A DNA stretch of 64,000 nt from Pseudomonas taiwanensis DSM 21245 (GCF_000425785.1 NZ_KE384452.1:1-64000); one strand, 5' to 3'; shown: positions 24,266 to 34,003, counted from the stretch's first letter. Made by a program: numbers and translations. Notes: generated from the sequence alone by a model not told the origin.

Positions 24266-25488
24266 AATACGGCCTGAGCGCCGACTACCCGGTGGAGGTC
24301 GACCTGCCGCCACCTTGCGAACTCAAGCCACGTTACGACGTGGTGATCATCGGCGGCGGCGGTCACGGCCTGGCCATTGCCTACTACCTGGCCAGATACC
24401 ATGGCGTGACCAATGTCGCAGTGCTGGAAAAAGCCTATCTGGGCGGTGGCAATACCGCGCGCAACACCGCGGTGATCCGCTCCAATTACCTCACCAGCGA
24501 AGGCGTGCGCTTCTACGCCGAATCGGTGCGGATGTTCCAGCACCTGTCGAACGAATTCGACTTCAACATCATGTATTCCGAGCGTGGCCAGCTCACCCTG
24601 GCGCACACCGATGCCACCGTGCGCGCCTTCCGCCAACGGGCCGAGGTCAACAAACACTTCGGCGGGCGTACCGAAATGATCGACCGCCAGCAGATCCGCG
24701 AACTGGTACCGACCCTGAATCTCGACCCCGGCCACTTGCCGGTGCTGGCCGGGCTCTGGCACATCGACGGCGCCACCGCGCGCCATGACGCGGTGGCCTG
24801 GGGTTACGCCAAGCAAGCGGCCAAACGCGGCGTGGAAATCCATCAGTTGACCGAAGTGCAGGACCTGGTGATTCGCAATGGCCGGATCGAAGCGGTCAAG
24901 ACCAACCGTGGCACCGTCCAGTGCGGCTGCGTGGTGCAGGCGGTGGCTGGCGCCAGCTCGCTGTTGATGGCCAAGGCGGGCATTCGCGCGCCGATCCACA
25001 CCTACCCGCTGCAGGCGATGGTTACCCAGCCGTTCAAACCGTTCCTCGATCCGCTGGTCAGCTCGTCCGCCCTGCACTGCTATGTGCAACAGACCAGCCG
25101 TGGCGAGATCGTCTTCGGTGGCGGCTCCGATCCCTACCCGCTGTACAACACCCGCTCGACCCTGGACCTCAAGGAAAGCCTGCTGGCCCACGCCATCGAA
25201 ATGTTCCCGTTCATGGCCAACGCCAAGCTGATGCGCCAATGGGCCGGTATGACCGACATGACCCCGGATTACAGTCCGATCATGGGCCTGTCGCCGGTCG
25301 AGAACTACTACCTGGATGCTGGCTGGGGCACCTGGGGCTTCAAGTCCACGCCCATCTGCGGCAAGACCATGGCCGAACTGGTCGCCAGCGGCGGCAAGGT
25401 GCCCGAACTGATCGCCCCTTTCGCCCTGGAGCGCTTCAGCCGCTTCCAGCAAGTCAATGAAATGGGCGCCACGGCGGCCAGCCACTAG
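24247..25488 (+). CDS. soxB: Sarcosine oxidase beta-type subunit
   Basis: 413 aa. FAD-binding GGGGHGLAIAYYL at ~35-47 and GGGNTARNTAVIRSNY just after, typical of the beta subunit of heterotetrameric sarcosine oxidase, which carries the amine-oxidising FAD. The segment where family members have HDHVAW reads HDAVAW, a change near the covalent FMN site. C-terminal GWGTWGFKSTPICG is normal. The substrate may differ from sarcosine. Confidence 0.9.
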   Translation: MPFALLKYGLSADYPVEVDLPPPCELKPRYDVVIIGGGGHGLAIAYYLARYHGVTNVAVLEKAYLGGGNTARNTAVIRSNYLTSEGVRFYAESVRMFQHLSNEFDFNIMYSERGQLTLAHTDATVRAFRQRAEVNKHFGGRTEMIDRQQIRELVPTLNLDPGHLPVLAGLWHIDGATARHDAVAWGYAKQAAKRGVEIHQLTEVQDLVIRNGRIEAVKTNRGTVQCGCVVQAVAGASSLLMAKAGIRAPIHTYPLQAMVTQPFKPFLDPLVSSSALHCYVQQTSRGEIVFGGGSDPYPLYNTRSTLDLKESLLAHAIEMFPFMANAKLMRQWAGMTDMTPDYSPIMGLSPVENYYLDAGWGTWGFKSTPICGKTMAELVASGGKVPELIAPFALERFSRFQQVNEMGATAASH

Positions 25489-25499
25489 AGGAACGCACG

Positions 25500-25805
25500 A
25501 TGAAGATCCTGACCTGCCCCTTGAACGGCCCGCGCAACATCAGCGAATTCACCTACGGCGGCGAGTTCAAGCAGATGCCCGACCCAAGTCGCTGCAGCGA
25601 CGCGGAGTGGGCCGACTACGTGTTCAACAGCGACAACCTTGCCGGGGTGGTCGTCGAATGGTGGCTGCACAACGCCTCCAGCTACTGGTTCCTGGCCGAA
25701 CGTCACACCGTGAGCGACCAGGTACTGCGCACCTTCGATCCAAAGGACGTATTCGTCCGCCGCATCGACTTTGCCCCCACCGCCACGCCGGAGACCGCAG
25801 GATGA
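25500..25805 (+). CDS. soxD: Sarcosine oxidase delta-type subunit lacking two zinc ligands
   Basis: 101 aa. Shape and EFTYGGE match SoxD, but the usual CPxCGPR start reads CPLNGPR and the distal HxxxC motif reads HNASS. Two of the four cysteine/histidine zinc ligands of known SoxD are therefore replaced (Cys to Asn, Cys to Ser) while the first Cys and the His remain. It probably keeps a structural role without stable zinc. It overlaps soxA by four bases. Confidence 0.85.
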   Translation: MKILTCPLNGPRNISEFTYGGEFKQMPDPSRCSDAEWADYVFNSDNLAGVVVEWWLHNASSYWFLAERHTVSDQVLRTFDPKDVFVRRIDFAPTATPETAG

Positions 25806-28705
25806 ACAGCCTCACTCGCCTCCCCGCGCCCATGGGCCTGCTGATCGACCGCGACCGGCCCCTGCGCTTTACCTTCGACGGCCAGAGCTACCCTGGCTTT
25901 GCCGGCGACAGCATCGCCAGCGCCTTGCTCGGCAACGGTCGCTGGCTGCTGTCGCGCTCGTTCAAGTACCACCGCCCACGCGGCCCCTTGAGCCTGGCCG
26001 GGCAGGACGCCAATACCCTGGTGCAATTGCCCGACGAACCCAATGTGCTGGCCGACATGCAGGCCGCACAGGATGGCCAGGTGGTCGAAGGCCAGAACTT
26101 CAACGGCAGCCTGGACAACGACCGCGATGCCTACCTGGGCACATTCTCGCGCTTCATGCCGGTGGGCTTCTACTACCGTGCGTTCTACAAACCCAAGGGT
26201 ATGTGGAAGGTCTGGGAGCCTCTGATCCGCAAGAAGGCCGGACTCGGCGTGCTCGACCTGAGCTTCAGGCCGCAGTACTACGACAAAGCGTATCTGTTCG
26301 TTGACATCGCCATCATCGGGGGCGGTCCAGCCGGCTTGCGCGCGGCCCTGGATGCCGCCAACGGCGGGGCCAAGGTGCTGTTGATCGAGCAGCAGCCGGT
26401 GCTGGGTGGTTCGCTCACCTATGCCCGTTTCGACATCGCCGGCACCCGTGCCACCAGGCTGCGCCAGGAACTGCTGGCGGCGGTCGAAGGCCACCCGAAC
26501 ATCCAGGTATTGCTGGAGGCCACCTGCAACGGTTGGTTCACCGACAACTACCTGCCGGTGATCCAACACAAACGCATGTACAAGGTACGCGCTACTCGCT
26601 GCCTGGTGGCGGCCGGCTCGTTCGACCAGCCGGTTGTGTTTCGCAACAATGACCTGCCCGGTGTGATGCTGACCAGCGCGGCCCAGCGACTGATGAAGCT
26701 GTATGCGGTCAAGCCGGGCCAGCGTGCGGTGATCCTCACCGGGCATGACGATGGCTACCTGGCCGCGCTCGACCTGCAAGAGCAAGGCGTGGCCGTGGCG
26801 GCGGTGGTAGACATGCGCGCCGCTCCCGCCGATGCCACGCTGGCGGCCGAGCTCAAGCGCCGCGACATTGCCCTGCACCTTGGCAGTACCGTCTACGAGG
26901 CCCTGCACGAAGCCGGCATGCGCCATGTCAGCGGCGTGGACATTCGCCCCATCACCGGTCAAGGGAAGGTGAGCGAGCATGGCCTGCGCCTGGCGTGCGA
27001 CCTGCTGTGCATGTCGGCAGGCTACATGCCGGTGTACCCGTTGCTATGCCAGGCCGGCGGCAAGCTGGCCTACGACGTAGGTCGCGACGAGTTCGCCATC
27101 AGCGGCCTGCCCGCTGGGCTTGATCTCGCAGGCTCGGTGAACGGCCGCCACCAACTGGACAACGTGCTAACCGACGCCTCGCGCGGCGCCGCCGAAGCAC
27201 TGACCGCACTGGACCTGCCGCCCCCGGTGCTGCCGGCCTTCGTCGCCGAAGCCAAGGTCAACTTCCCCTGGCCGATCTTCCCGCACCCCAAAGGCAAGGA
27301 TTTCGTCGATTTCGACGAAGACCTGCAAGTGCGTGACATCGTCAACGCCACCCGCAGCGGCTACCGTGATGTACAGCTGGTCAAGCGCTTCTCAACGGTG
27401 GGCATGGGCCCGTCCCAAGGCCGCCACTCGGCACTGCCCACCGCTCGCCTGGTGGCCCAGGCTACTGGGCGCAGCATCAGCGAAACCGGTGTGACCACCG
27501 CTCGCCCACCATTCCAGGCCGAGAAACTGGCGCACGTCGCGGGCCGTGCGTTCGACCCCTATCGCCAGACACCCATGCACCGCCGTCACCTGGAAGCCGG
27601 GGCGAAGATGATGCCTGCTGGCATCTGGCAGCGCCCCGCTTACTACGGCACGCCGGACCAGCGGGAGCGCTGCATGCAAGAAGAAGCCCGCCACGTGCGC
27701 GAGCAGGTCGGCCTGATCGACGTTTCCACCCTTGGCGGCCTGGATGTGCGCGGCCCGGATGCCGCCGAACTGCTCGAACGGCTCTACACCTTCGGCTTCG
27801 CCAAGCTTCCGGTCGGGCGCACCCGATATGCTCTGATGACCAACGAGCACGGCGTGGTGATCGACGATGGCGTCTGCGCACGCCTGGCCGACCAGCACTT
27901 CTACGTCACCGCCACCACCAGCGGCGTGGACCGCATCTACCAACAGATGCTCAAGTGGAACGCGCAATGGCGCCTGGACGTGGACATCACCAACGTCACC
28001 GCCGCGCTGGCTGCGGTGAACCTGGCCGGGCCACTGTCGCGACAGGTGCTGGCCAAGGTGTGCAACGATGTCGAACTGTCGGCCGAGGCCTTTGCTTACC
28101 TGGGCGTACGCGTGGGCACGGTGGCCGGCATCCCGGCGCGTATCCTGCGGGTCGGCTTCGTCGGCGAGCTGGGCTATGAAGTGCACGTGCCTGCGCGCCA
28201 TGCTGAACGCCTGTGGGATGCGCTGATGCAGGCCGGTGCGGGGCTTGGCATCCGCCCGTTCGGTGTCGAGACCCAACGCCTGCTGCGCCTTGAGAAGGGC
28301 CATGTGATCATCAGCCAGGACACCGACGGCATGACCCACCCGGCCGAGATCGACATGCAGTGGGCGATCGGCCGCAAGAAGCCGTTCTTCGTTGGCAAAC
28401 GCTCGATCGAGATCCTCGAAGGGCAGCCGCTCAAGCGCAAACTGGTCGGTTTCACCCTACCCAAAGGCAGCCCACAACCGCTGGAGGGGCATCTGGTGCT
28501 GGACGGCCAGGACATCAGCGGCAACGTCACCTCCTGCGAGTACTCCCAGACCCTGGGACAGATCATCGGCCTGGCCTACGCCGGGGCGCACCAGGCCACC
28601 CCCGGTATGCACATCCCGATCCGCGTGGAGGGCGGCGTGATGGTCAACGCCCTGGTGGTGCAACTGCCCTTCTTCGACCCCGACAACCAGCGCCAGGAGC
28701 TCTGA
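25802..28705 (+). CDS. soxA: Sarcosine oxidase alpha-type subunit
   Basis: 967 aa, full family length. An N-terminal domain with FTFDGQSYPGFAGD, then the NAD-binding Rossmann segment AIIGGGPAGLRAALDA near residue 170, and a C-terminal half like the glycine-cleavage T protein (KLVGFTL, ISGNVTSCEYSQTLG) that binds THF and captures the methyl group as methylene-THF. ATGA overlap with soxD; soxG follows after 3 bp. Confidence 0.93.
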   Translation: MNSLTRLPAPMGLLIDRDRPLRFTFDGQSYPGFAGDSIASALLGNGRWLLSRSFKYHRPRGPLSLAGQDANTLVQLPDEPNVLADMQAAQDGQVVEGQNFNGSLDNDRDAYLGTFSRFMPVGFYYRAFYKPKGMWKVWEPLIRKKAGLGVLDLSFRPQYYDKAYLFVDIAIIGGGPAGLRAALDAANGGAKVLLIEQQPVLGGSLTYARFDIAGTRATRLRQELLAAVEGHPNIQVLLEATCNGWFTDNYLPVIQHKRMYKVRATRCLVAAGSFDQPVVFRNNDLPGVMLTSAAQRLMKLYAVKPGQRAVILTGHDDGYLAALDLQEQGVAVAAVVDMRAAPADATLAAELKRRDIALHLGSTVYEALHEAGMRHVSGVDIRPITGQGKVSEHGLRLACDLLCMSAGYMPVYPLLCQAGGKLAYDVGRDEFAISGLPAGLDLAGSVNGRHQLDNVLTDASRGAAEALTALDLPPPVLPAFVAEAKVNFPWPIFPHPKGKDFVDFDEDLQVRDIVNATRSGYRDVQLVKRFSTVGMGPSQGRHSALPTARLVAQATGRSISETGVTTARPPFQAEKLAHVAGRAFDPYRQTPMHRRHLEAGAKMMPAGIWQRPAYYGTPDQRERCMQEEARHVREQVGLIDVSTLGGLDVRGPDAAELLERLYTFGFAKLPVGRTRYALMTNEHGVVIDDGVCARLADQHFYVTATTSGVDRIYQQMLKWNAQWRLDVDITNVTAALAAVNLAGPLSRQVLAKVCNDVELSAEAFAYLGVRVGTVAGIPARILRVGFVGELGYEVHVPARHAERLWDALMQAGAGLGIRPFGVETQRLLRLEKGHVIISQDTDGMTHPAEIDMQWAIGRKKPFFVGKRSIEILEGQPLKRKLVGFTLPKGSPQPLEGHLVLDGQDISGNVTSCEYSQTLGQIIGLAYAGAHQATPGMHIPIRVEGGVMVNALVVQLPFFDPDNQRQEL

Positions 28706-28708
28706 TTC

Positions 28709-29314
28709 ATGTCCAGCCTCAATGCCGAAGCTTTGATCGAACGCAGTCCGCAGGCCGGGCTGCTCAATACCTGCGCGCTGACCAACCTGACTGACCTGCC
28801 GCGCGTGGGCTTTCGCGGCAGCGACAGCGCAGCCTACCTGCAGGCGCGGGGCTATCGCCTCCCCGAGCGGCCCAACCAGGCGCTGCGCCAGGATGACGGA
28901 GGGTGGGTAGCTCGGTTGTCACAAAGCGAATACCTGCTGCTCGGCAGCCTTGCCGACGAAGGCGAGCGGGTCGCCGCCGAGGAGGCCAACTGGGCACAGG
29001 ACGCCCGACGCAATTACCTGCTGCCGCGTCAAGACAGCCATGCCTGGCTGCAACTGTCAGGGCACCGAGGGAGCGCGGTGATGGCCAAGCTGTGTGGCGT
29101 CGACCTGAGACCGGAGACGTTTCCCGTCGGGGCGGTGGCCCAGACATCGGCGGCGCGGATCAATGTGATCGTGATCAATGTTGGGAGCGCGACGTTGCCG
29201 GCTATGCACATCCTGTTCGACCGGGCATCGCTGGCTTACTTTAGCGGTGCCATGCTCGATGCCATGGATGAATTCGACGGCGCGATGGTGGCGCTGGGCG
29301 CGTTGCTGGATTGA
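28709..29314 (+). CDS. soxG: Sarcosine oxidase gamma-type subunit
   Basis: 201 aa. Matches the gamma subunit in length and position, with a T-protein-like fold (LLNTCALTNLTDLPRVGFRG). No catalytic residues are expected. Last gene of the operon; a REP pair follows. Confidence 0.88.
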   Translation: MSSLNAEALIERSPQAGLLNTCALTNLTDLPRVGFRGSDSAAYLQARGYRLPERPNQALRQDDGGWVARLSQSEYLLLGSLADEGERVAAEEANWAQDARRNYLLPRQDSHAWLQLSGHRGSAVMAKLCGVDLRPETFPVGAVAQTSAARINVIVINVGSATLPAMHILFDRASLAYFSGAMLDAMDEFDGAMVALGALLD

Positions 29315-29330
29315 CCTCCCGGCAGCCCTC

Positions 29331-29403
29331 CCTGTGGGAGCGGGTTTACCCGCGAATTCGGCAGTGAAACCACTGCCCTTTTCACGGGTAAACCGCTCCT
29401 ATC
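29331..29403. repeat. Inverted REP pair after soxG
   Basis: GTGGGAGCGGGTTTACCCGCGAA followed by CACGGGTAAACCGCTCCTA: two P. putida-type REP units facing each other, about 70 bp, between convergent soxG and tenA. It can form a long hairpin and probably ends transcription from both sides. Confidence 0.85.
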
Positions 29404-29470
29404 GGAATGGGCCGTGCCAGGTGATTTGGATGCAGCGCCAGATCCTGAGGCACTCCAACTGCGTCCCCGA

Positions 29471-30148
29471 TTACAGTGATGCAGGTCGTGCGCCGTCCAG
29501 CCCCATCTGCCAGAAGTCGGCTTCCAGCCTCGAAGCTTGGGCGAAGATCGCCGCCAGCTCCGTGAAGCGTTGTTCAGTCATGCTGCGGGCAGCCAGTTCG
29601 TCCAGGTGCCTGCGCGCGCCCTGGGCAACCCCTTGGTAAGCCTCGCCGGCATACTCACCAATCCATTCGCGGTATGGGTGGCTGGCCATGTCGCCGATAG
29701 CGCCTGCCAACCGACTACCAATTTCAGCGTAACCGATCACGCAAGGCGCCAGCGCGACGTGCAGGTCGAGCAAATCGCCGGCCGCGCCGCAGTCCAGGAC
29801 GAAACGGGTGTAGGCCACGGTCGCCTGGAGCTCCGGCGCCGCTTCGATATCAGCCTGACTAAGGCCCCAGCGCGCGCACAAGCGCACATGCAGGTCGGTT
29901 TCGTCGAGAATCGCCGCCAGCCCGGCCTGGGCGGCGCGGATGTCGGAAGGGCGACGGCTTTTATAAGCAGCCAGCGCCCAGGCGCGGGCGAACTGGATAA
30001 GGAACAGATAGTCCTGTACCAGATAGGTGCGGAAGGCCCCCTCCGACAACGTGCCGTCACCCATCTGGCGCACGAAGCTGTGATCAACGTAGCTGTTCCA
30101 TTCCGGCAGTGCAGCGGCCTTGAGGCGGTCGAAGATATCCAGGCTCAT
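29471..30148 (-). CDS. tenA: TenA family aminopyrimidine hydrolase (TenA_C type)
   Basis: 225 aa. Conserved TenA residues include YLVQDYLFLIQFARAWALA and the active-site Cys in LAPCVIGYAEIG. TenA_C enzymes deaminate aminopyrimidine breakdown products of thiamine for salvage. Second gene of a two-gene operon; it overlaps the first tenA by ATGA. Controlled by the TPP riboswitch upstream of the pair. Confidence 0.9.
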   Translation of the reverse strand: MSLDIFDRLKAAALPEWNSYVDHSFVRQMGDGTLSEGAFRTYLVQDYLFLIQFARAWALAAYKSRRPSDIRAAQAGLAAILDETDLHVRLCARWGLSQADIEAAPELQATVAYTRFVLDCGAAGDLLDLHVALAPCVIGYAEIGSRLAGAIGDMASHPYREWIGEYAGEAYQGVAQGARRHLDELAARSMTEQRFTELAAIFAQASRLEADFWQMGLDGARPASL

Positions 30149-30792
30149 TGTTGCTCCTCGTACACGGCCTCGAAGAAGGCCAGTTCCAACGCGACGGTGC
30201 GCAGGTAGAAATCGGCAGCCCGCTCAGCGTCCTGCGGGCCGACCCGGTCCAATTCGGTTTGCAGGAAGGCAACAAATTCACTGAACGCCGGGTTGTCGTG
30301 CAGGGTGATCCACTCGGCATGGACGAAATTCGCTGGAAGCGGCTTGGGTGCCTTGGTCGCCCAGTCCAGGTACAGGCCTTCGGCGACATTGAGCACTGCC
30401 AGCGCTGCGGCGTAAGAACGGGTGGCGGCGGCTTCGCGCATGATCGCCTTGAAGCCCGCGGTGGGCACGGTGTCGGCCGGTGCCTGGCGCTGCTCGGCGC
30501 TAACGTCCAGGGCCTCGAAAGCGCGCAGGAAATAGGTATTTTCGTCGCTGCTGATCATGCCGGCGAAACGCCCGAAACGCAGGCGGGCTTCGAAGGTGTC
30601 CGCCGTGGCGATGGCCGCGCCGAGCAAGGTCAGGAAGCTGTCGAGGAAGCGGTGGTCCTGTACCAGGTAGCGGACCATCACCGCGTCCGGCAGGCTACCG
30701 TCGCACAGTTGGGTGACGAAGCGGTGTCCAACGGCGGCGGACCAGGTCGGCTCGCTCTGACGGCGCAGGGTGGCGGTGAAGCGTTCGGTCAT
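30145..30792 (-). CDS. TenA family protein, TenA_E-like
   Basis: 215 aa from MTERFTATLR. TenA fold (YLVQDHRFLDSFLTLLG) with an N-terminal Cys in LCDGSLP, but where TenA_C has its active Cys it reads LNVAEGLYLDWA, like the E-type family that lacks that Cys. TenA_E enzymes are reported to process formyl-aminopyrimidine. First gene of the riboswitch-controlled pair. Confidence 0.85.
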   Translation of the reverse strand: MTERFTATLRRQSEPTWSAAVGHRFVTQLCDGSLPDAVMVRYLVQDHRFLDSFLTLLGAAIATADTFEARLRFGRFAGMISSDENTYFLRAFEALDVSAEQRQAPADTVPTAGFKAIMREAAATRSYAAALAVLNVAEGLYLDWATKAPKPLPANFVHAEWITLHDNPAFSEFVAFLQTELDRVGPQDAERAADFYLRTVALELAFFEAVYEEQQ

Positions 30793-30882
30793 GGTGCTGT
30801 CCTTTCTAGGCTGACAGCGAGACCGGTGCAGTGATACATGGAACGACCTCGCAGTGAGGCCGGCAAAAAGGCAGGTCGGCAG

Positions 30883-30968
30883 TCCCATCCCTTCGCCGGC
30901 ATGATCCGGATCAGGTTCGAAGGGTCACCGCGCCAGCGGTTTCTCAGCCCGTTGCCGGGCTCCCCTTG
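30883..30968 (-). ncRNA. TPP riboswitch
   Basis: On the minus strand the conserved THI-element blocks occur in order: GGGGAGCC, GGGCTGAGA, GACCCTT, GAACCTGATCCGGATCATG, and GAAGGGA. It lies 90 bp before the first tenA start. Between them are a possible GACCT/AGGTC pairing and a TTTTT run that could form the expression platform. High TPP should switch the pair off. Confidence 0.95.
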
Positions 30969-31003
30969 GTGGCGTCATGTATACAGCAGTGGTTGCGCCC
31001 GCA

Positions 31004-31930
31004 TCAACTGAAATAGCGTGTGTCCAGATGTTCGACCAGAAAGTCGATGAACACCCTCACCCGCTGCGGCAACTGCCGGCCCGGCCCAATGAACACGGCG
31101 TGCAGCACGTCCTGCTGGTCGTCGCTTTCAAAACCGTCCAGCAATGGCACCAACCGTCCCGCGTCGATATCGCCGCCCACATGGAAATTGGCCAGACGAG
31201 CTACCCCCGCCCCGCCCAGGCACAGCTGGCGCATGCTCTCGCCGTCATGCACCAGCAGGTTGCCCTCGGGCTCGACCTCCACCCGCTCACCGTGCTCGTC
31301 ACGGTAGACCCACGCCTGGGCGTGGCGATGAAAGCCAAAACCGAGCCGGTTGTGGCGGGCCAGCTCTGCTGGCGTGCGCGGCCAGCCATGGCGCGCCAGG
31401 TAGCCCGGCGAGGCGACGGTGCGCAAGCGGCTGCGGCCCAGGTGGCGCTGCACCAGGCGCGATGCCTTCAACGGGCCCGAGCGGATGGCGATATCGGCGC
31501 GGCGCTCCAACAGATCGACCACCATGTCGGTCAGCTCAAGATTCAGGGTGATCTGTGGGTAGGTCTCAAGAAATCGGGGAATCAACGGCGTCAGGCAATG
31601 CAAGCCGAATGGCAGGTTGCTGTTGATATGGATGACGCCGCTTGGGCAGGCCGCATTGGCCACGTCACGTTCGGCGTTGTCGATCTGCTCGAGGATGCGC
31701 AGGCTTTCGACGTGAAAACGCTCACCTTCGGCCGTCAGTTCCAGGCGTCGAGTGGTCCTATGTAGCAGGCGTGCACCGAGACGTTGTTCGAGGCGGGCAA
31801 TCAACTTGCTGACCGCCGAGGGCGTCATGTCCAGGCGACGTGCCGCTTCCGAGAACGTGCTGGCGGCCACCACCTCGGCGAACACCTCCATTTCGCCGGA
31901 GCGGTTGATGTCCTTGATTCGGCTTTGCAT
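31004..31930 (-). CDS. LysR-family transcriptional regulator
   Basis: 308 aa. N-terminal winged helix with FSEAARRLDMTPSAVSKLIARLE and a LysR substrate domain (INSNLPFGLHCLTPLIPRF). Divergent from the broken MDR oxidoreductase gene, so it probably controlled that gene or still controls itself through the 230-bp gap. Confidence 0.92.
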   Translation of the reverse strand: MQSRIKDINRSGEMEVFAEVVAASTFSEAARRLDMTPSAVSKLIARLEQRLGARLLHRTTRRLELTAEGERFHVESLRILEQIDNAERDVANAACPSGVIHINSNLPFGLHCLTPLIPRFLETYPQITLNLELTDMVVDLLERRADIAIRSGPLKASRLVQRHLGRSRLRTVASPGYLARHGWPRTPAELARHNRLGFGFHRHAQAWVYRDEHGERVEVEPEGNLLVHDGESMRQLCLGGAGVARLANFHVGGDIDAGRLVPLLDGFESDDQQDVLHAVFIGPGRQLPQRVRVFIDFLVEHLDTRYFS

Positions 31931-32161
31931 GACTTCGATTCACAGCTGGCTTGAATTGTACGAGTCTACATCACAGGCCTGTGAGCTCGTATCGTCTGCC
32001 TCATCGTTGTCGTGCCGCCTTTTCCTTGGCCTTTCGCCGCGCAAGCTAGGCGAAGCAAGCTTTCTGTGACGTGGATTCACCACAGTTTGGCCTGGCGGCG
32101 GCTGTTTCAGCCTGCGCCGATCCGCTAGCCTCCAGGCAGATTTGTGCTCAAGGAGACCTTC

Positions 32162-33151
32162 ATGTCCAACGATTACAACGCCTGGGCCTGGACCCCAGGC
32201 GCCGGTCTTGACGGCTTGCAACTGGTTCGCAAGCCCCTGCCTAACCCTGGCCCCGGCCAAGTGTTGGTCGCCAACCGCGCCATTGCCCTTAACCCGGTGG
32301 ATTGGAAGATCTGCCAATGGGGCCATCCGGACTGGCACCAAGGGACCGTGCCTGGGGTGGATGGTGTCGGTGTGGTGGAGGCGCTGGGCGATGGTGTGGA
32401 TTTGCCACTGGGTACGCGCGTCGCTTACCACCAGACGCTGTCTCGCGATGGCAGTTTCGCCGAGTACTGCCTGGTGGATGCCAATCTGCTGATGCACCTG
32501 CCGACCAACCTTGACGACAGCGCTGCCGCCGCTGTGCCCTGCCCCGCGCTCACTGCCTGGCAGGCCTTGGCCAAGGTGCCCGCTGGCGCCAACTGCGATG
32601 TGCTGGTGATCGGAGCTGGTGGAGCGGTGGGCTGGTATGTCGCGCAATTGGCGGTGCAGCGTGGGTTGAGGGTCTGGGCCACTGCCGGCCAGCATCATCA
32701 CGCGGCGCTCAAGGCCCTGGGCGTGATCGAAGCCTACGACTACCAAGCAAGCGACTGGCAGGCCCGCTTGCAGGCCGCCCTTGGCGAGCGCCCGCTGCAT
32801 GCGCTGTTCGATACGGTCAGTGGCGCCCATGCCGCCAGCCTTGCCCACCTGCTTGGCTACAACGGCCATCTGGTATGCATTCAGGACCGCCAGGAAAACG
32901 CGCCCCTGCCCGCATTCAGCACCGCGATCTCGTTGCACTAAGTGGCACTGAACAGTATTCATGCCCATGGCCGCTTGCTCGACCGCCAAGCGCTGCGGGT
33001 GGCGGGAGAACAACTCTTGCAGGCCGTCGCCGAGGGTCGGTTGCTGTCACCACAACGGCGCAGTTTCGACTTCCAGGCACTGCCTCAGGCGTTACGCCAG
33101 TTGAAGGATGGCCGTCTGGGTGGCAAGTGGGTCGCTCGGCTGGTCCAGTGA
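32162..33151 (+). pseudogene. MDR zinc-type oxidoreductase interrupted by a stop codon
   Basis: The frame reads through an alcohol-dehydrogenase-like protein (LNPVDWKICQ, PGVDGVGVVE, NADPH-binding VIGAGGAVGWYVAQ), stops at TAA (32939-32941) and continues in the same frame with VALNSIHAHGRLLD and the family's normal C terminus (FDFQALPQALRQLKDGRLGGKWV). A single substitution such as GAA to TAA explains it. The 259-residue product would lack the C-terminal ~70 residues. Good AAGGAG ribosome site. Divergent from a LysR gene. Confidence 0.85.
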
Positions 33152-33235
33152 CCTCAAGGGAGGTGCATTTCACCCTGTGGGCCGATACTGCGCCAGAACC
33201 TGGCACTGCAGGATCAGTGAGCCTTGCCCGTCAGC

Positions 33236-34003
33236 TCAGGATGGTAGGACCGGCGCACGACGCCGCCACAGGCAGATACAGCCAAGCCCCAGCACGCTCA
33301 GCCCCAACACCCCCAGCAGTGTGACCAACTCGCGGCTGTACCGGGCCACTTGCGCGGGAAACCCCACATACTCGCGGTAAACCTGCACATCGGCCAGGCC
33401 ATCGGCATGGCTTATGCTGATACCGCCCTGGCGGATCTGGGCGTAGTCGGCATCGAAATACACCCAGACCTTGCACAGGCCACCCGGCTCGAGGGTGGGA
33501 ATCTCGACCGTCGACGTCGAAACCTCGACGATGTTGTCGTTGCCCTGGGCATCGCGAACCTGTACCAGGCCCTTGGCCGGCAAGTTGACCTTCACGTTGC
33601 GCACCAGCGCATCGCCCGTGTTGCGTAGGTCGATCAGCAAACCGGTGCGGTGATCCACCAGGCCTGCCTCGAAGGGCTTGGCGAACAGTTGCGCATAAGG
33701 GGCCTGGGCCAGGTCGACCAGCTTGTCGACTTGCTCGTCGCTGAGCCCACCTTGGCCGATGCTGCGAATGCGCCGATGCAATTGCTCGTACTTGAGCAGC
33801 TCGCTGGCCTTGCTGATGCGCTCGCTGAACTGGCTTGGGTAAGTGAGATAGGCGTAGGTCAGCGTGGCCTCCAAACGCGGACGGCTCTTGAGGAACCCAT
33901 AGGCCACCAGCACGACCAGCAGGCCAATCAGCACAGCGACCAGAAGCTTCCCGACTTTGTCCCAACTCAACGGTGTGTTTCCTTCAGCCAAGGCACGGAC
34001 CAT
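33236..34003 (-). CDS. Membrane protein of unknown function, 255 aa
   Basis: Two membrane segments (VGKLLVAVLIGLLVVLVAYG near the N terminus and LVTLLGVLGLSVLGLGCIC near the C terminus) flank a ~170-residue domain that is probably periplasmic, with a beta-rich part (RTGLLIDLRNTGDALVRNV). A bacterial immunoglobulin-like layout is possible. The start could also be the TTG 12 codons in. No relatives I can name. Confidence 0.7.
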   Translation of the reverse strand: MVRALAEGNTPLSWDKVGKLLVAVLIGLLVVLVAYGFLKSRPRLEATLTYAYLTYPSQFSERISKASELLKYEQLHRRIRSIGQGGLSDEQVDKLVDLAQAPYAQLFAKPFEAGLVDHRTGLLIDLRNTGDALVRNVKVNLPAKGLVQVRDAQGNDNIVEVSTSTVEIPTLEPGGLCKVWVYFDADYAQIRQGGISISHADGLADVQVYREYVGFPAQVARYSRELVTLLGVLGLSVLGLGCICLWRRRAPVLPS

